64,000 nt of DNA from Longimicrobium sp. (GCA_036377595.1 DASUYB010000014.1:37753-101752); one strand, 5' to 3'. Numbered from the stretch's first letter, positions 43,198 to 53,313 are shown. Notes: generated by a model not told the origin, from the sequence alone. Translations and numbers: made by a program.

Positions 43198-45582
43198 ATG
43201 GACCAACGCCGCATCCTGCTCATGCTTCCCGCCCTCGCCGCGCCGCTGCTGGTCTGGGGCGCCGTCCGCCTCGCCTCGCCCGAGCCGGCGAAGCCTGCCC
43301 CCGCGCCCGTGCTCGTCCCGAAGCCGTCGCCCGTCCCCGCGCGCGTGGCCAGCGTGCCCGTGCCGCCGGACGTGGCCGAGCTGCTGCGGCAGGGGCGCAA
43401 CTGGGCCGCCGCCCGCCGCCTGCGCGAGCTCGTCCGCGCCGACAGCGAGCCGGGGCTGGTGCTGCTGGCCGCGCGGGCCGAGGGTGCGTGGGGCGGCTGG
43501 TCCAACGTCCGCCGGCTGCTGGAGGGCAGGCCGTGGCTCGACCGCACCGAGCGCGGCGAGGGCTGGTTCCTCCTGGGCCGCGCACGCGAGGAGGCGCGCG
43601 ACCTGGCCAGCGCGGCAGATGCGTACGGCCGCGCGCTGCGAGGCGGATCCGAGGCGCCCGCGCCCGAATGGGTCCCCGTCGCGCAGCTGCGGTACGGGCT
43701 GGTGCTGCTCCGCGCGGGGCGGGTGGACGAGGGCGTGGCCGCGCTGGAGCGTGCGCGCGCCGCATCACCCGCGGCGGCGGGATGGGCGGGCGTGCTGGCC
43801 GCGGAGGCGCTGGTGGACCGGGGGGATACGGCCCGCGTGCGCGCGCTGGTCGGCCGCGGCGTGGCCGAGGCACCGCTCCGCGCGCAGCGGGCATGGGTGG
43901 GGACGTACCGCGCGGCGCGCGACCCGGCCGGAGCCCGCGCGCTGGCGCTCGCCTTCCGCGCCCGCACCGCGGAGCCGGGGGACCGCGCCGCGCTCGGCAC
44001 GCTGGCCGCGCAGGCCGCGCTGGCGCAGGGAGACACGTCCGCCGCGCGGCAGGAGCTGCGCACCGCCATCGCCGACGCCACGGCCACGCCGGCGGCGGCC
44101 GACGCGGCGCGGACCCTCTCCGCGCTCCCGCGGCTCACCGCGGACGACCACCTCGCCATCGCGCTGGCGTACGACCGCAACGGCAACCCCGGCCGCGCGG
44201 CGGACGAGTACCGCGCGTGGCTCGGCGCCGGCGCCGGGTCCCCCGACCAGCGGCGCGACGTGCAGATGCGGATGGGCCGCGCGCTCTTCGCCGCCAACCG
44301 CTTCGCCGAGGCCGCCGGCATCCTCGCGGGGATCGGCGACGCGCCGCCGCCCGTCGCCGCGGAGGCGTCGTTCCTGGCCGCCCGCTCGCGCTACCGCACG
44401 GCGGGACGAGCGGCGGCCGTCCAGGGCTTCCTGGCGACGGCGCAGCGCTACCCCGGCCAGCCCGCGTCCGCGGACGCGCTCTGGCTGGCCGCCGACCTGA
44501 CGCAGGACGCGGGGGATGGAGCCGGCGCGCGGGCCCTGCTGCGCCGCGTCGCCGCCGAGTATCCCACCAGTCCGCGGGCCGGCCAGGCGCTGATGCGGCT
44601 CGGCGCGGCCGCGCTGCTGGCGGGAGACTGGGCGGGCGCCGCGGGCGCGTACGACCAGTACCGCGTCCGCTACCCGTCGGGCGACCTGTGGCTGCAGGCC
44701 ACGTACTGGGCCGGCCGCGCCGCCGCCGCGCGCGGAGACGCCGCCGGCGCGCGCGAGCGCTGGCGCGAGGTGCGCGCGAAGGAGCCGCTGTCGTACTACT
44801 CCGTACGCGCCGCGCAGCGCCTGGGCGAGCGCTGGTGGCCCATCCCCCTGGCCGCCGCGCCGGTGGACGACGCGGCCGCGGTGGAGCGGGTGCGCGGGTG
44901 GATGGAGACGCTGGACCTGCTGCGCAAGGCCGACCTCTGGCGCGAGGCGGAGGAAGACGTCGCCCGGCGGGTGAAGGAGGCGGGAACGGACCGCGCGCTC
45001 CTCTACCCGCTGGCCGAGGCGCTCGAGGCGCGCGGCTTCGCGCCGCAGGGCATCCGCATCGGGCTGGCGCTGCGCAGCGCGGGCGCGCCGTACGACCTGC
45101 GCCTGGCCCGCATCCTCTACCCCTTCCCGTACCGCGAGATGGTGGCCGCCGAGGCGCGGGAGCGCGGGCTGGACCCGTTCCTGGCCGCGGCGCTGATCCG
45201 GCAGGAGTCGTCGTTCAAGCCGCGCGCGCTGTCCCGCGCGGGGGCGATGGGGCTGATGCAGGTGATGCCGGGGACGGGCGCGGGGCTGGCGGAGGGTGCC
45301 GGGGTGGAGGGGTACGGCCGCGACCTCCTCTTCAACCCGGAGATCAACGTGCACCTGGGGATGCGCTTCCTGGCGTCGCAGATGCGCCGCTACGGCGGCG
45401 ACCTGCCGCTGGTGTTCATCGCCTACAACGCGGGCCCAGGCCGCGCGAACCGCTGGCGCTCGTTCCCCGAGAAGCGCGACCCCGAGCTCTTCACCGAGCG
45501 CATCCCCTTCGACGAGACGCGCGACTACGTGAAGATCCTCACCCGCAACCTAGAGATCTACCGCGGGCTGTACGGGGGGTGA
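43198..45582 (+). CDS. Soluble lytic transglycosylase (SLT70-like)
   Basis: A 794-residue Slt70-like enzyme: signal-anchor (about 6-25), a long helical superhelix with TPR-like repeats (about 55-620), and a C-terminal SLT domain. The catalytic glutamate is E670 in LIRQESSFKP, followed by SRAGAMGLMQVMPGT and FIAYNAGPGRANRW, the two other SLT motifs. The enzyme cleaves glycan strands of peptidoglycan, releasing anhydro-muropeptides. The start at ATG 43198 fits the signal. Confidence 0.93.
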   Translation: MDQRRILLMLPALAAPLLVWGAVRLASPEPAKPAPAPVLVPKPSPVPARVASVPVPPDVAELLRQGRNWAAARRLRELVRADSEPGLVLLAARAEGAWGGWSNVRRLLEGRPWLDRTERGEGWFLLGRAREEARDLASAADAYGRALRGGSEAPAPEWVPVAQLRYGLVLLRAGRVDEGVAALERARAASPAAAGWAGVLAAEALVDRGDTARVRALVGRGVAEAPLRAQRAWVGTYRAARDPAGARALALAFRARTAEPGDRAALGTLAAQAALAQGDTSAARQELRTAIADATATPAAADAARTLSALPRLTADDHLAIALAYDRNGNPGRAADEYRAWLGAGAGSPDQRRDVQMRMGRALFAANRFAEAAGILAGIGDAPPPVAAEASFLAARSRYRTAGRAAAVQGFLATAQRYPGQPASADALWLAADLTQDAGDGAGARALLRRVAAEYPTSPRAGQALMRLGAAALLAGDWAGAAGAYDQYRVRYPSGDLWLQATYWAGRAAAARGDAAGARERWREVRAKEPLSYYSVRAAQRLGERWWPIPLAAAPVDDAAAVERVRGWMETLDLLRKADLWREAEEDVARRVKEAGTDRALLYPLAEALEARGFAPQGIRIGLALRSAGAPYDLRLARILYPFPYREMVAAEARERGLDPFLAAALIRQESSFKPRALSRAGAMGLMQVMPGTGAGLAEGAGVEGYGRDLLFNPEINVHLGMRFLASQMRRYGGDLPLVFIAYNAGPGRANRWRSFPEKRDPELFTERIPFDETRDYVKILTRNLEIYRGLYGG

Positions 45583-45610
45583 GCGGAAGGCACTATCCTC
45601 CCCCGGTGGT

Positions 45611-46342
45611 TCAGAGAGCGAACAGAGCAGCCAAGGCAGCTTCGATCCGGGCTATCGTGGCATCGTCCACTACCACACCGGTCCATCCCACGATTTCGGC
45701 GGGGTGGAATACCGATTGGACGTCGGCAATTGCCACCAGAGCTGCCGGCATTTCACTATCAAGTTCTCGGAACCACTCGGCATCGGTAATCACGAGGTCG
45801 TCCGCCGCAGGCTCGAACGCGCGGATATCATCGATCGGCACGATGACCTGGTACCGTGCCTGCCTGGAGTATTCCGGCTCGGTGAGTACCACCCCGTGCG
45901 CGTAACCAATGTACTGCCGCAGCACAGCCCCGATTTCGACTACCCGACCGCGCCAACTTCCTGCAGCAGAACCTTGGCCGAGTGAAGTGCCCGTGCCGAA
46001 TCCAAGCGCCTTTCGAAGGAGCCGGCGCAACTCCGGCATCTCGTCGATGAGCCTGCCCACCATGCGGAGGAAGTCCTCGGACACGGCTGGCACCAGACGG
46101 CCCGGATAGACATATGTAGGCTTGCTGAAGCCACTATGGTCGTACCGGCTCGCACCAGGGACGACCAGCAGGGATGCTGCGCCGAAGTTCGCTTCGGTTG
46201 GCTGCGTACTGGCGTAGGCGAACACGCCGATGTCGCCCGCATCCTCGCAGGTGGTCAACAGGACGTGTCGCCGTGCCTTGGAGTCGCCTCCGTGCTGCGC
46301 GTCGGGAGGGAGGAACCAGACTTCACCCGGATATCTGCGCAT
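45611..46342 (-). CDS. Possible tandem MazF/PemK-like toxin
   Basis: A 243-residue soluble protein, lower in GC than its neighbours. The opening RRYPGEVWFLPPD followed by RRHVLLTTCED and PTYVYPGRLVPAVSEDFLRMVGRL has the PGEVW and strand pattern of MazF/PemK toxins, and a second similar opening, RGRVVEIGAVLRQYIGYAHGVVLTE, starts at about 130. Two copies of the fold in one chain would be unusual. The identification is by eye. A small gene lies upstream on the same strand, with GGAAG before this ATG. Confidence 0.5.
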   Translation of the reverse strand: MRRYPGEVWFLPPDAQHGGDSKARRHVLLTTCEDAGDIGVFAYASTQPTEANFGAASLLVVPGASRYDHSGFSKPTYVYPGRLVPAVSEDFLRMVGRLIDEMPELRRLLRKALGFGTGTSLGQGSAAGSWRGRVVEIGAVLRQYIGYAHGVVLTEPEYSRQARYQVIVPIDDIRAFEPAADDLVITDAEWFRELDSEMPAALVAIADVQSVFHPAEIVGWTGVVVDDATIARIEAALAALFAL

Positions 46343-46422
46343 CGGTCTTCCAAGCGGGAAAGTGAAAGGCTGGACCTCATTCGAGACCCAGCCAGTCGTT
46401 TTGATCCCAGCTCGACAGCAGC

Positions 46423-46605
46423 CTATGGCTGTTTGCGGCGTCGCTTCTCCCTTCGCTCGCCGATCGCTCGGCGCCCGCGTGCCGCCACTTCCAGGAAATC
46501 TTCGTGGTCTGGAGGAGGCGTTGGATCCAGGCGCTGCGGTGGAGACCCCGTTCCGGCGATGGGAGGCGTTACCGCCTCGCCCTGCTGCCGATTGTGCGCG
46601 TGCAT
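46423..46605 (-). CDS. Possible small antitoxin, 60 aa
   Basis: A 60-residue, highly charged peptide, with a basic C-terminus (ARGRRAIGERREKRRRKQ) typical of nucleic acid or partner binding. A promoter (46636-46664) lies just upstream of its ATG at 46605, and the larger MazF-like gene starts 80 bases beyond its stop on the same strand. The order small-large and the shared strand suggest a toxin-antitoxin pair. No known family is recognised. Confidence 0.45.
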   Translation of the reverse strand: MHAHNRQQGEAVTPPIAGTGSPPQRLDPTPPPDHEDFLEVAARGRRAIGERREKRRRKQP

Positions 46606-46635
46606 GCGATCTCTCAACACGAGTGAAGAGCGTCC

Positions 46636-46664
46636 AGTATGCCGATGCCAGCGCATACTGTCAA
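46636..46664 (-). promoter_or_regulatory. Promoter of the MazF-like module
   Basis: On the minus strand TTGACA (46664-46659), 17 bases, CATACT (46641-46636). The predicted start is about 25 bases before the ATG at 46605. Confidence 0.6.
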
Positions 46665-46726
46665 GCCCGTCCGATAGCACCTGCGCAAGCCGTCTACTGG
46701 AGGTGCTCAGTCCTGAAGCTTGTACT

Positions 46727-46751
46727 CCTGCGAACGCACAGCGTTCGCAGG
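46727..46751 (-). terminator. Hairpin after the M23 peptidase gene
   Basis: CCTGCGAACG (46727-46736) pairs with CGTTCGCAGG (46742-46751), directly after the stop on the minus strand. There is no T-run, so termination strength is uncertain. Confidence 0.5.
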
Positions 46752-46752
46752 T

Positions 46753-47763
46753 TCAGTACCCCACCCCCGTCGCCACCACCTGCGGCGCGCGGGACAGGAG
46801 CTCGGCGAGGACGGTGCGCTCCTGCCGCCAGCCGAGGTCATAGCCCACGTCGCCGGTGCTGCTGGCGGTGGGCTGGACCAGCATCGGGTCGACCGGGCGG
46901 CCCTTGCGGCGCACCTCGTAGTGCAGGTGCGGCGCCGTCGCCAGCCCCGTGGCGCCCACGTAGCCGATCACGTCGCCCTGGCGCACGGGGAAGCCGTTGC
47001 GCACGCCCGGCGCGATCGCCGACAGGTGGCCGTAGCGCGTGGCGTAGCCGTTGGGGTGCGTGACCTCGATCAGGTTTCCGTAGCCGCCCTTCGGCCCGGC
47101 CCAGCTCACGCTTCCGTCCGCCGCCGCGCGCACCGGCGTGCCGTACGACGCGGCCAGGTCCACGCCCAGGTGCGGCAGCACACGGTGCAGGATGGGGTGG
47201 AAGCGGTTGGACGCGAACGGCGAGGTCACCCGCATCCGCGCCAGCGGCCCCGCCCACGGCACCGGGTCGAGCGAGCGGCCCCAGTCATCGTAGTAGCCCG
47301 GCCGGTCGCCGTGGTCGTAGAGGAAGACGGTGTACAGGCTTCCGCCCACCGCGGCCTCGGCGGCCAGCAGCTGGATGGCGCGCGTGGTGCCGTCGGGCCG
47401 CCGCGTGCGCTCGTACGCCAGCCGCAAGCGGCCACCGTTGGGCATCCCCTGCTGGTTGAGGAGCGGCAGGAAGATCTTGTCCAGGTGGCGGCCGATCATC
47501 TCGCGCTCGCCCTGCGACAGGTCGCCCGCCACGGCCAGCAGCGCCTGCTCGAACGTTCCCTTGGCGTATCCGCCGATGAACTGCGTGTCGGTGACGATGG
47601 CCGGCAGCGCGCGCACCGCGGGGAGCACGGGAAGCGACTCCACGCCCTCGGGCGCGTCCGCGCTCGCCCAGCGCGACGCCATCCCCACCGACAGCAGGGC
47701 GATGGCGACGGCGCCCGCGACGGGCGCGAAGATGGAAAGCAGGTCGATGCGACGACGAGGCAT
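46753..47763 (-). CDS. M23 family murein endopeptidase
   Basis: A 336-residue MepM-like protein. An N-terminal membrane helix (about 9-30) is followed by a helical linker domain and a C-terminal M23/LytM domain with HLGVDLAA (H-x3-D) and HLHYEV (H-x-H) as zinc ligands. The enzyme cuts peptide cross-links during wall growth. The start at ATG 47763 begins the anchor; an earlier frame extension is repeat-like. Unlike the M23 gene at 6.6 kb it has no riboswitch. Confidence 0.9.
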   Translation of the reverse strand: MPRRRIDLLSIFAPVAGAVAIALLSVGMASRWASADAPEGVESLPVLPAVRALPAIVTDTQFIGGYAKGTFEQALLAVAGDLSQGEREMIGRHLDKIFLPLLNQQGMPNGGRLRLAYERTRRPDGTTRAIQLLAAEAAVGGSLYTVFLYDHGDRPGYYDDWGRSLDPVPWAGPLARMRVTSPFASNRFHPILHRVLPHLGVDLAASYGTPVRAAADGSVSWAGPKGGYGNLIEVTHPNGYATRYGHLSAIAPGVRNGFPVRQGDVIGYVGATGLATAPHLHYEVRRKGRPVDPMLVQPTASSTGDVGYDLGWRQERTVLAELLSRAPQVVATGVGY

Positions 47764-47957
47764 GCCGGGTACGGGCGTGCGTGCGCCCCGGAAGGGTTCC
47801 AGTGTGCCGGATTTGTTGGGGGGAGGAAGGAAAATACAGCAGGATGGCCCGGAGCGGAAGGGAGACGGCGAAACGCTCCTTCCCCTGCCGTCGATCCCGA
47901 TCCTGATGCGCCACGGATGCACCGATCCCGGTCCGGAGCTTGCTCCCCGTGCGGGGC

Positions 47958-48941
47958 ATGATTCGCTATGGACCGGCGGGGTTCCAGTACAAGGACTGGG
48001 AGGGGATCGTCTACCCGGTCCCCAAGCCGAAGGGATTCGATCCCCTCGCGTACCTGGCGCACTACTTCGGCACGGTGGAGATCAACTCCACCTTCTACGG
48101 CCCCGCGCGCCCAAAGACGGCGGAGAGCTGGGCGCGGCGGGTGGCGCACAACCCCGGCTTCCGCTTCACCGCCAAGCTCTACCAGCGTTTCACCCACCAG
48201 CGCAAGACGGCGTGGACGCAGGCCGAGGTCGACGAGGTGCGCGCCGGCTTCGACCCGCTGATGGACGCGGGAAAGCTGGGCGCGGTGCTGCTGCAGTTCC
48301 CCTGGTCGTTCCGCCGCACGGAGGAGAACCGCGAGTGGCTGGCGGACGTGGTGGAGACGTTCCGCGAATATCCGCTGGTGCTGGAGGTGCGGCACGCGAC
48401 CTGGAACGTGCCGGAGTTCTACGCGGAGCTGATGGAGCGGGGGATCGGGTTCGTGAACATCGACCAGCCGCTCTTCCACGACTCCATCAAGCCCAGCGCG
48501 GTGGCCACCTCGCGCGTGGGCTACGTGCGCGTGCACGGGCGCAACTTCAAGGACTGGTTCCGCAAGGACGCCGGCCGCGACGCGCGCTACGACTATCTCT
48601 ATCCCGCGCACGAGCTGAAGCCGTGGGCCGAGCGCACCAGGGAGCTGGCCGACGAGCCCGCCACCGACGACGTGTTCGTCATCACCAACAACCACTACCG
48701 CGGCAAGGCCGTCACCAACGCGCTGATGCTGCAGTCGATGGTCGAGGGCAAACCCGAGCCCGCCCCGCCCCCGCTCTTCGACGAGTACGGCGAGGCGCTC
48801 GAAGGCTACGCCGTCCCGCAGGAGGTGGAGATGGGTTCGGGGGATAAAGACGACGACGACGCGAAGCCCCCGAAGCCGAAGAAGAAATCGTCACCCGCAA
48901 AGAAGCCATCCCCGCGCAAGAAGAAAAGCGCCCGGCAGTGA
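47958..48941 (+). CDS. DUF72 family protein
   Basis: A 327-residue TIM-barrel-like DUF72 protein. The family's opening YGPAGFQYKDWEGIVYP and the segments VEINSTFYGPARPKTAESWARRV, LQFPWSFRRTEENREWL and RVHGRN are clear. The last 50 residues form a Lys/Pro/Asp tail (DKDDDDAKPPKPKKKSS) absent from most homologues, which may bind nucleic acid or be disordered. The function of DUF72 is unknown. Divergent from the M23 peptidase. Confidence 0.88.
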   Translation: MIRYGPAGFQYKDWEGIVYPVPKPKGFDPLAYLAHYFGTVEINSTFYGPARPKTAESWARRVAHNPGFRFTAKLYQRFTHQRKTAWTQAEVDEVRAGFDPLMDAGKLGAVLLQFPWSFRRTEENREWLADVVETFREYPLVLEVRHATWNVPEFYAELMERGIGFVNIDQPLFHDSIKPSAVATSRVGYVRVHGRNFKDWFRKDAGRDARYDYLYPAHELKPWAERTRELADEPATDDVFVITNNHYRGKAVTNALMLQSMVEGKPEPAPPPLFDEYGEALEGYAVPQEVEMGSGDKDDDDAKPPKPKKKSSPAKKPSPRKKKSARQ

Positions 48942-48978
48942 TTCCGCCGGGCGCCTCATCATCTGTGCATCGACCGAA

Positions 48979-49026
48979 GTCCGCGAAGGCGGACTGCGTG
49001 TAGTTGTAGCCGCGAGTTCACTCGCA
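48979..49026. repeat. REP-like half element
   Basis: GTCCGC-GAAG-GCGGAC and GCGAG-TTCA-CTCGC hairpins separated by TGCGTGTAGTTGTAGCC. Matches one arm of the doublet at 30580-30784. Confidence 0.8.
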
Positions 49027-49105
49027 TCGTCCAACCTGCATCTCCACTCCCATCCCGCCTCTGCCTCACTCAACCATCACCGCGACCGAAGCGGGATCAC
49101 GCCGC

Positions 49106-49999
49106 TCACACCGGCGCGGGCGCGGGCGCGGGCGCCAGGAACGACGCGGCCACCCAGCCGGTGATGTTCGCGACCCCGTTCACCGTCCCCTGCACGCGCA
49201 CCTGCTTCCAGCCGCCCTGGTTCGCGAGCTCGTGCACGACCGCGCCCTTCGGCAGCGGGCTGCCGGCGACGGCGGGGTTCGACGCGGCGGGGCCGCTGCG
49301 GATGTTCAGGTTCGTCGCGGTGACGACGAACGCCGCGCCAGCCGCTGACGTGGACGGCGTCGCCGGAGCCGCGGGCTGGGCCGGCGGCGCGGGGGCGACG
49401 ACGGGCACGCCGGGGACGGCCGCGACGACGCTGTCGCGCAGCGCCTTCTCCAGCTTGGTCGCGTAGCCGGCGATGCGGTCGGCCTGGTCGAGCCCGTTGA
49501 TGATCTTGCGGGCGTTCACGTAGTCGCAACCGGTGGCGTTGATGTACCGGCTCAGCGCCCTGCCGGTGAACGCGCCGGTGCGCATCCCGTACGACATGAT
49601 GCGGTAGGCCACGTCCGCGTCCAGCGCCAGCGCCGGCTCGTACAGCAGCCGGTTCTTCAGCGCGTTGCCCATGCTGCGGTAGTTGTAGTCCCACGTCAGC
49701 TGCACGAAGCCGCGGCCGTAGTACACGTTGCTGAACTGCTTCCCCGCCGGGTCGGTGACGGTGACCGGGTTGCCGTACTTGTGCCCCTTCCCCTTCCCGA
49801 ACTCCTCGATCGGCTTCCAGCGGTCGGCGCACTCGTGCTTGACCGTGGCCAGCATGTACGCCAGCCAGCGGATGTCGGTGATCTCCGCGTCGGCCTCGGC
49901 GGCGGCGAGGATGGAGCTCAGCCCGTCCTGCTGCGCCTGCGTCAGCGAGCCGAACGCGGCGGTGTACGAGGCGAAGAACTTCGCGCGGTCGAATTTCAT
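49106..49999 (-). CDS. GH19-like endolysin with SH3b domain
   Basis: A 297-residue protein with an N-terminal glycoside hydrolase of the GH19/lysozyme type (about 1-195) and a C-terminal SH3b domain (about 218-290: VTATNLNIRSGPAASNPAVAG...HELANQGGWKQVRVQG). The catalytic glutamate is probably E56 in ATVKHECADRW. No signal peptide is visible, as in phage endolysins that need a holin or Sec-independent exit. A Pro/Ala-rich linker joins the domains. No other phage genes are present, so it may be a domesticated lysin. Confidence 0.85.
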   Translation of the reverse strand: MKFDRAKFFASYTAAFGSLTQAQQDGLSSILAAAEADAEITDIRWLAYMLATVKHECADRWKPIEEFGKGKGHKYGNPVTVTDPAGKQFSNVYYGRGFVQLTWDYNYRSMGNALKNRLLYEPALALDADVAYRIMSYGMRTGAFTGRALSRYINATGCDYVNARKIINGLDQADRIAGYATKLEKALRDSVVAAVPGVPVVAPAPPAQPAAPATPSTSAAGAAFVVTATNLNIRSGPAASNPAVAGSPLPKGAVVHELANQGGWKQVRVQGTVNGVANITGWVAASFLAPAPAPAPV

Positions 50000-50256
50000 G
50001 GGAGCGCTCGCGGGAAGAGAGGGGAGAGGGTGGAGCGTGCGCGGGAGGGGATCACGCGCGGCGCCGGGGCGGCGCACGACCCAAAGCTAGTCGCCGCAAG
50101 CCGTTCGCGCCACGATGCGGACGGTTCGCGGCGGTGCTGCCGGGCGGGAATGCGCCGTGCGGGCACGGGCGGAGGCGCGTTCCACGGCTCGCGCCGGCCG
50201 GGTGCCGGTGTTAGCTTGACTGCCATTCCGGCTGACCTCGAACCCGAGCCCCACGC

Positions 50257-51375
50257 ATGGCCGACGCGACGCAGACCCTCCGGCGCACGCCGCTCCACGG
50301 CGAGCACCTGCGCCTGAACGCGAAGATGGTCCCCTTCGCCGGCTACGAGATGCCGGTGCAGTACCCCAGCGGCATCACCGCCGAGCACAACGCGGTGCGC
50401 AACGCCGCGGGGCTGTTCGACGTCTCGCACATGGGCGAGTTCGAGGTGCGCGGCGAGCGCGCGCTGGACTTCGTGCAGCACATCACCACCAACGACGCGT
50501 CGCGGCTGGAGGTGGGGCAGGCGCAGTACAGCACCATGCTCAACGAGCAGGGGATGGTGATCGACGACCTGCTCGTCTACCGCTTTTCCGACCACTACAT
50601 GCTGGTGGTGAACGGCGCCTGCCACGACAAGGACTGGGCGTGGGTCACCCGCTGGGCGCCGCAGTTCGGCGTCGACGTGCAGGACCGCACGGACGACATC
50701 GCGCTGCTGGCGCTGCAGGGGCCGAAGGCGCCCGCGATCCTGTCGCGGCTGACCGACACGGACCTGGACGCGATCCGCTACTACCACTTCACCGAGGGCA
50801 CCGTCGCCGGGGTCCCCGCCATCATCAGCCGCACGGGCTACACGGGCGAGGACGGGTTCGAGCTCTACGTTCCCGCGGACGCGGCGGCGGGGCTCTGGCG
50901 CACGCTGCTGGAGACGGGCGCGGGCGACGGGCTGATCGCCACCGGGCTGGGGTGCCGCGACTCGCTGCGGCTGGAGATGGGAATGGCGCTGTACGGCAAC
51001 GACCTGGACGAGGGCCACACGCCGCTCGAAGGTGGTCTCGGCTGGGTGACGAAGCTCGACAAGGGCGACTTCGTGGGCCGCGAGGCGCTTCGGCGGCAGA
51101 AGGAGACGGGCGTGACGCACCGCCTGGTCGGGTTCAGGCTGAAGGAGCGCGGCTTTCCGCGCCCGCACTACCCGGTGAGCTTCGAGGGGCGCAACGTGGG
51201 CGAGGTGACCAGCGGCACGCTGAGCCCCACGCTGGGCGAGGGAATCGGGATGGCGTACGTTCCCGTGGAGGCGTCGAAGCCGGGGACGGAGATCGGGATC
51301 GTGATCCGCGACCGCGCCGTCCCCGCCGAGGTGGTGAAGCCGCCGTTCCACACCGCGGGCACGGTGAAGAAGTAG
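50257..51375 (+). CDS. gcvT: Aminomethyltransferase (glycine cleavage T protein)
   Basis: A 372-residue T protein of the glycine cleavage system, recognised by [44 protein letters not shown] and [13 protein letters not shown]. It transfers the aminomethyl carbon from lipoylated H protein to tetrahydrofolate. The full length matches the family. No gcvH or gcvP is in the window, so the rest of the complex is encoded elsewhere. A TTGACT lies upstream, but no good -10 completes it. Confidence 0.95.
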   Translation: MADATQTLRRTPLHGEHLRLNAKMVPFAGYEMPVQYPSGITAEHNAVRNAAGLFDVSHMGEFEVRGERALDFVQHITTNDASRLEVGQAQYSTMLNEQGMVIDDLLVYRFSDHYMLVVNGACHDKDWAWVTRWAPQFGVDVQDRTDDIALLALQGPKAPAILSRLTDTDLDAIRYYHFTEGTVAGVPAIISRTGYTGEDGFELYVPADAAAGLWRTLLETGAGDGLIATGLGCRDSLRLEMGMALYGNDLDEGHTPLEGGLGWVTKLDKGDFVGREALRRQKETGVTHRLVGFRLKERGFPRPHYPVSFEGRNVGEVTSGTLSPTLGEGIGMAYVPVEASKPGTEIGIVIRDRAVPAEVVKPPFHTAGTVKK

Positions 51376-51732
51376 GGGCCGGCTCCGGCGGCGGGGTTGT
51401 GGGGCGAATGAATTCGCGGCAACAACCACACGAAGTCCGCCTTCGCGGACTACCGGCGGCGGAGAGGACGATGGGCCGGTGCTCGCGAACGGTATCCAGC
51501 ATGGCCGCGGCGAATGCGTGAGGGATGCGCGCCCGGAGGGCCGGGACACCGCCGCGCGCGCACCGTCCCCTCGGGTCCGCGGGGATGGCCGGCGCGGCGG
51601 GGGCCCGGCGCCGTTGGCCACAGCGGTATCGTGGCCTACGGCGCGCGCAGCCCGTTTGGGCGTCTCAGCGCCCAACACGCCCAAACCAATCGGTTGAAGT
51701 TCATCTTCTCGTAGAGGGAGCTGCGAAATCCG
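51376..51732. other. Gene-free gap with a REP-like half element
   Basis: No gene. It holds the repeat arm at 51404-51450; nearer the next gene, GTTTGGGCGTC...ACGCCCAAAC at about 51654-51685 can form a hairpin. Confidence 0.5.
51404..51450. repeat. REP-like half element
   Basis: GCGAATGAATTCGC hairpin, then GGCAACAACCACACGAA, then GTCCGC-CTTC-GCGGAC. Same orientation as the first arm of the doublet at 30580. Confidence 0.85.
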
Positions 51733-53313
51733 TTGGCCGACGTCGTACTGATCACCACCGATGACCTGGAGCCGGCCGTCCGGCTGCGCGGCGCGTTCGA
51801 GGAGGACGGGCTGCGCGTGGAGCTGCTGGCGGCCGGCGAGACCGTGGCCGACGCGCTGGGCGAGCCCATCCTGCTGGTGATCACCGGCGGCCTGCGCGAG
51901 CGCCGCGCCCGCCAGCTCATCGGCCAGGCGCGCGACCGCGGCCGCATCCCCGTGATCGGGCTGACGGAGCCGACCGAGCCGTCCGGCCGCGAGGTGTGCC
52001 GCCAGCTGGGGGTCAGCGAGTGCTTCCCCAAGCCGATCGACCCCGAAGAGGTGGCGATGATCGGCCGGCGGCTGATCCAGCGCGAGGAGCTGCGCGAGAT
52101 CACCGGCATCGTGGGCGAGACGGAGGAGATGGAGGGTGTCCTGGAGCGCATCGTCCAGATCGCCCCGGTGAACTCCACCGTGCTGATCCTGGGCGAGAGC
52201 GGGACGGGGAAGGAGCTGGTGGCGCGCGGGATCCACGCGCTCAGCCCGCGTCGGCACCGCCCGTTCATCGCCGTCAACGTCGCGGCGCTGCCCGAGACGC
52301 TGCTGGAAAGCGAGCTGTTCGGCCACGAGAAGGGCGCGTTCACCGGCGCGGCCAGCCTGCGCAAGGGGTTCTTCGAGCTGGCCAACGGCGGCACGATCTT
52401 CCTGGACGAGATCGGCGAGATGCCGCTGTCGACGCAGACCAAGCTCCTGCGCGTGCTGGAGGAGCGCGAGTTCCGGCGCGTGGGCGGCGAGGACGTGCTG
52501 CGCGTGGACGTCCGCGTTCTCGCCGCGACGAACCGCGACCTCCGCGAGCAGGTGGCCACGGGACAGTTCCGGCGCGACCTCTACCACCGCCTGAACGTCC
52601 TGCGCATCGACCTCCCCGCGCTGCGCGAGCGGCGGGCCGACATCCCGCGGCTGATCGACCGCTTCATCCGCGAGTTCAGCGCCGAGCACGACCGCCCGTT
52701 CATGGGGATCGACCCCGAGGCGGTGCGCGTCCTGGTCGAGTACGACTGGCCGGGGAACGTGCGCGAGCTGCGCAACCTGGTGGAGAGCATGGTGGTGCTC
52801 GCCCCGGGCCGGGTGATCCGCCCCGAGGACATCCCGGCCGAGGTGCGCTACAGCCGCGGCCAGCGCTCGCTGATGCCGGTGCCCATGCCCGCCATGCGAC
52901 CCGCCGCATCGACCGCGGTGACGGCGGAGGCGAACGGGAGGCCGCCGCCCGAGCTGGAGTTCATCTTCCGCACGCTGTTCGACATGCGGATGGACCTGGA
53001 CGACCTGCGGCGCGAGTTCGAGATCTACAAGCAGCGCCAGCGCGAGCCGGTGACGATCCCGGGCGTGGCGATCGGCGGCCCGGTGCCGGCCGCGCTGGGG
53101 TGGGCGCCGCCCCCGCCGCCCGAGCCGGAGCCGCCCGAGGAGCGCGGCGTGGTCGTCTTCCGCCCGGGAATGACGATGCAGGACCTGGAGCGTGAGGCCA
53201 TCGGCGCGGCGCTGCGCGAGGCCCGCGGCAATCGCCGCCGCGCCGCGGAGATGCTGGGCATCGGCGAGCGCACGCTCTACCGCAAGCTCAAGGAGTACCA
53301 GCTCGAGGCGTGA
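51733..53313 (+). CDS. Sigma-54-dependent transcriptional activator with degenerate receiver
   Basis: A 526-residue NtrC-type activator. An N-terminal receiver-like domain (1-115) lacks the usual phosphate-accepting Asp: where it should be, the chain reads [11 protein letters not shown]; the Lys in CFPKPID is kept. The AAA+ domain has Walker A GESGTGKE (154-161), the sigma-54 contact loop GAFTGA (201-206) and Walker B IFLDEI (222-227). A long linker with a coiled-coil-like stretch (about 405-440) and a Pro-rich region precedes a Fis-type HTH (about 490-526). The start is TTG with GGGAGCTG upstream. No partner kinase is adjacent. Confidence 0.93.
   Translation: MADVVLITTDDLEPAVRLRGAFEEDGLRVELLAAGETVADALGEPILLVITGGLRERRARQLIGQARDRGRIPVIGLTEPTEPSGREVCRQLGVSECFPKPIDPEEVAMIGRRLIQREELREITGIVGETEEMEGVLERIVQIAPVNSTVLILGESGTGKELVARGIHALSPRRHRPFIAVNVAALPETLLESELFGHEKGAFTGAASLRKGFFELANGGTIFLDEIGEMPLSTQTKLLRVLEEREFRRVGGEDVLRVDVRVLAATNRDLREQVATGQFRRDLYHRLNVLRIDLPALRERRADIPRLIDRFIREFSAEHDRPFMGIDPEAVRVLVEYDWPGNVRELRNLVESMVVLAPGRVIRPEDIPAEVRYSRGQRSLMPVPMPAMRPAASTAVTAEANGRPPPELEFIFRTLFDMRMDLDDLRREFEIYKQRQREPVTIPGVAIGGPVPAALGWAPPPPPEPEPPEERGVVVFRPGMTMQDLEREAIGAALREARGNRRRAAEMLGIGERTLYRKLKEYQLEA

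Noticed and set aside
50100..50256. Glycine riboswitch before gcvT
   Set aside because: The conserved tandem aptamer sequences are not visible in the leader, and gcvT is divergent from the endolysin with little room.
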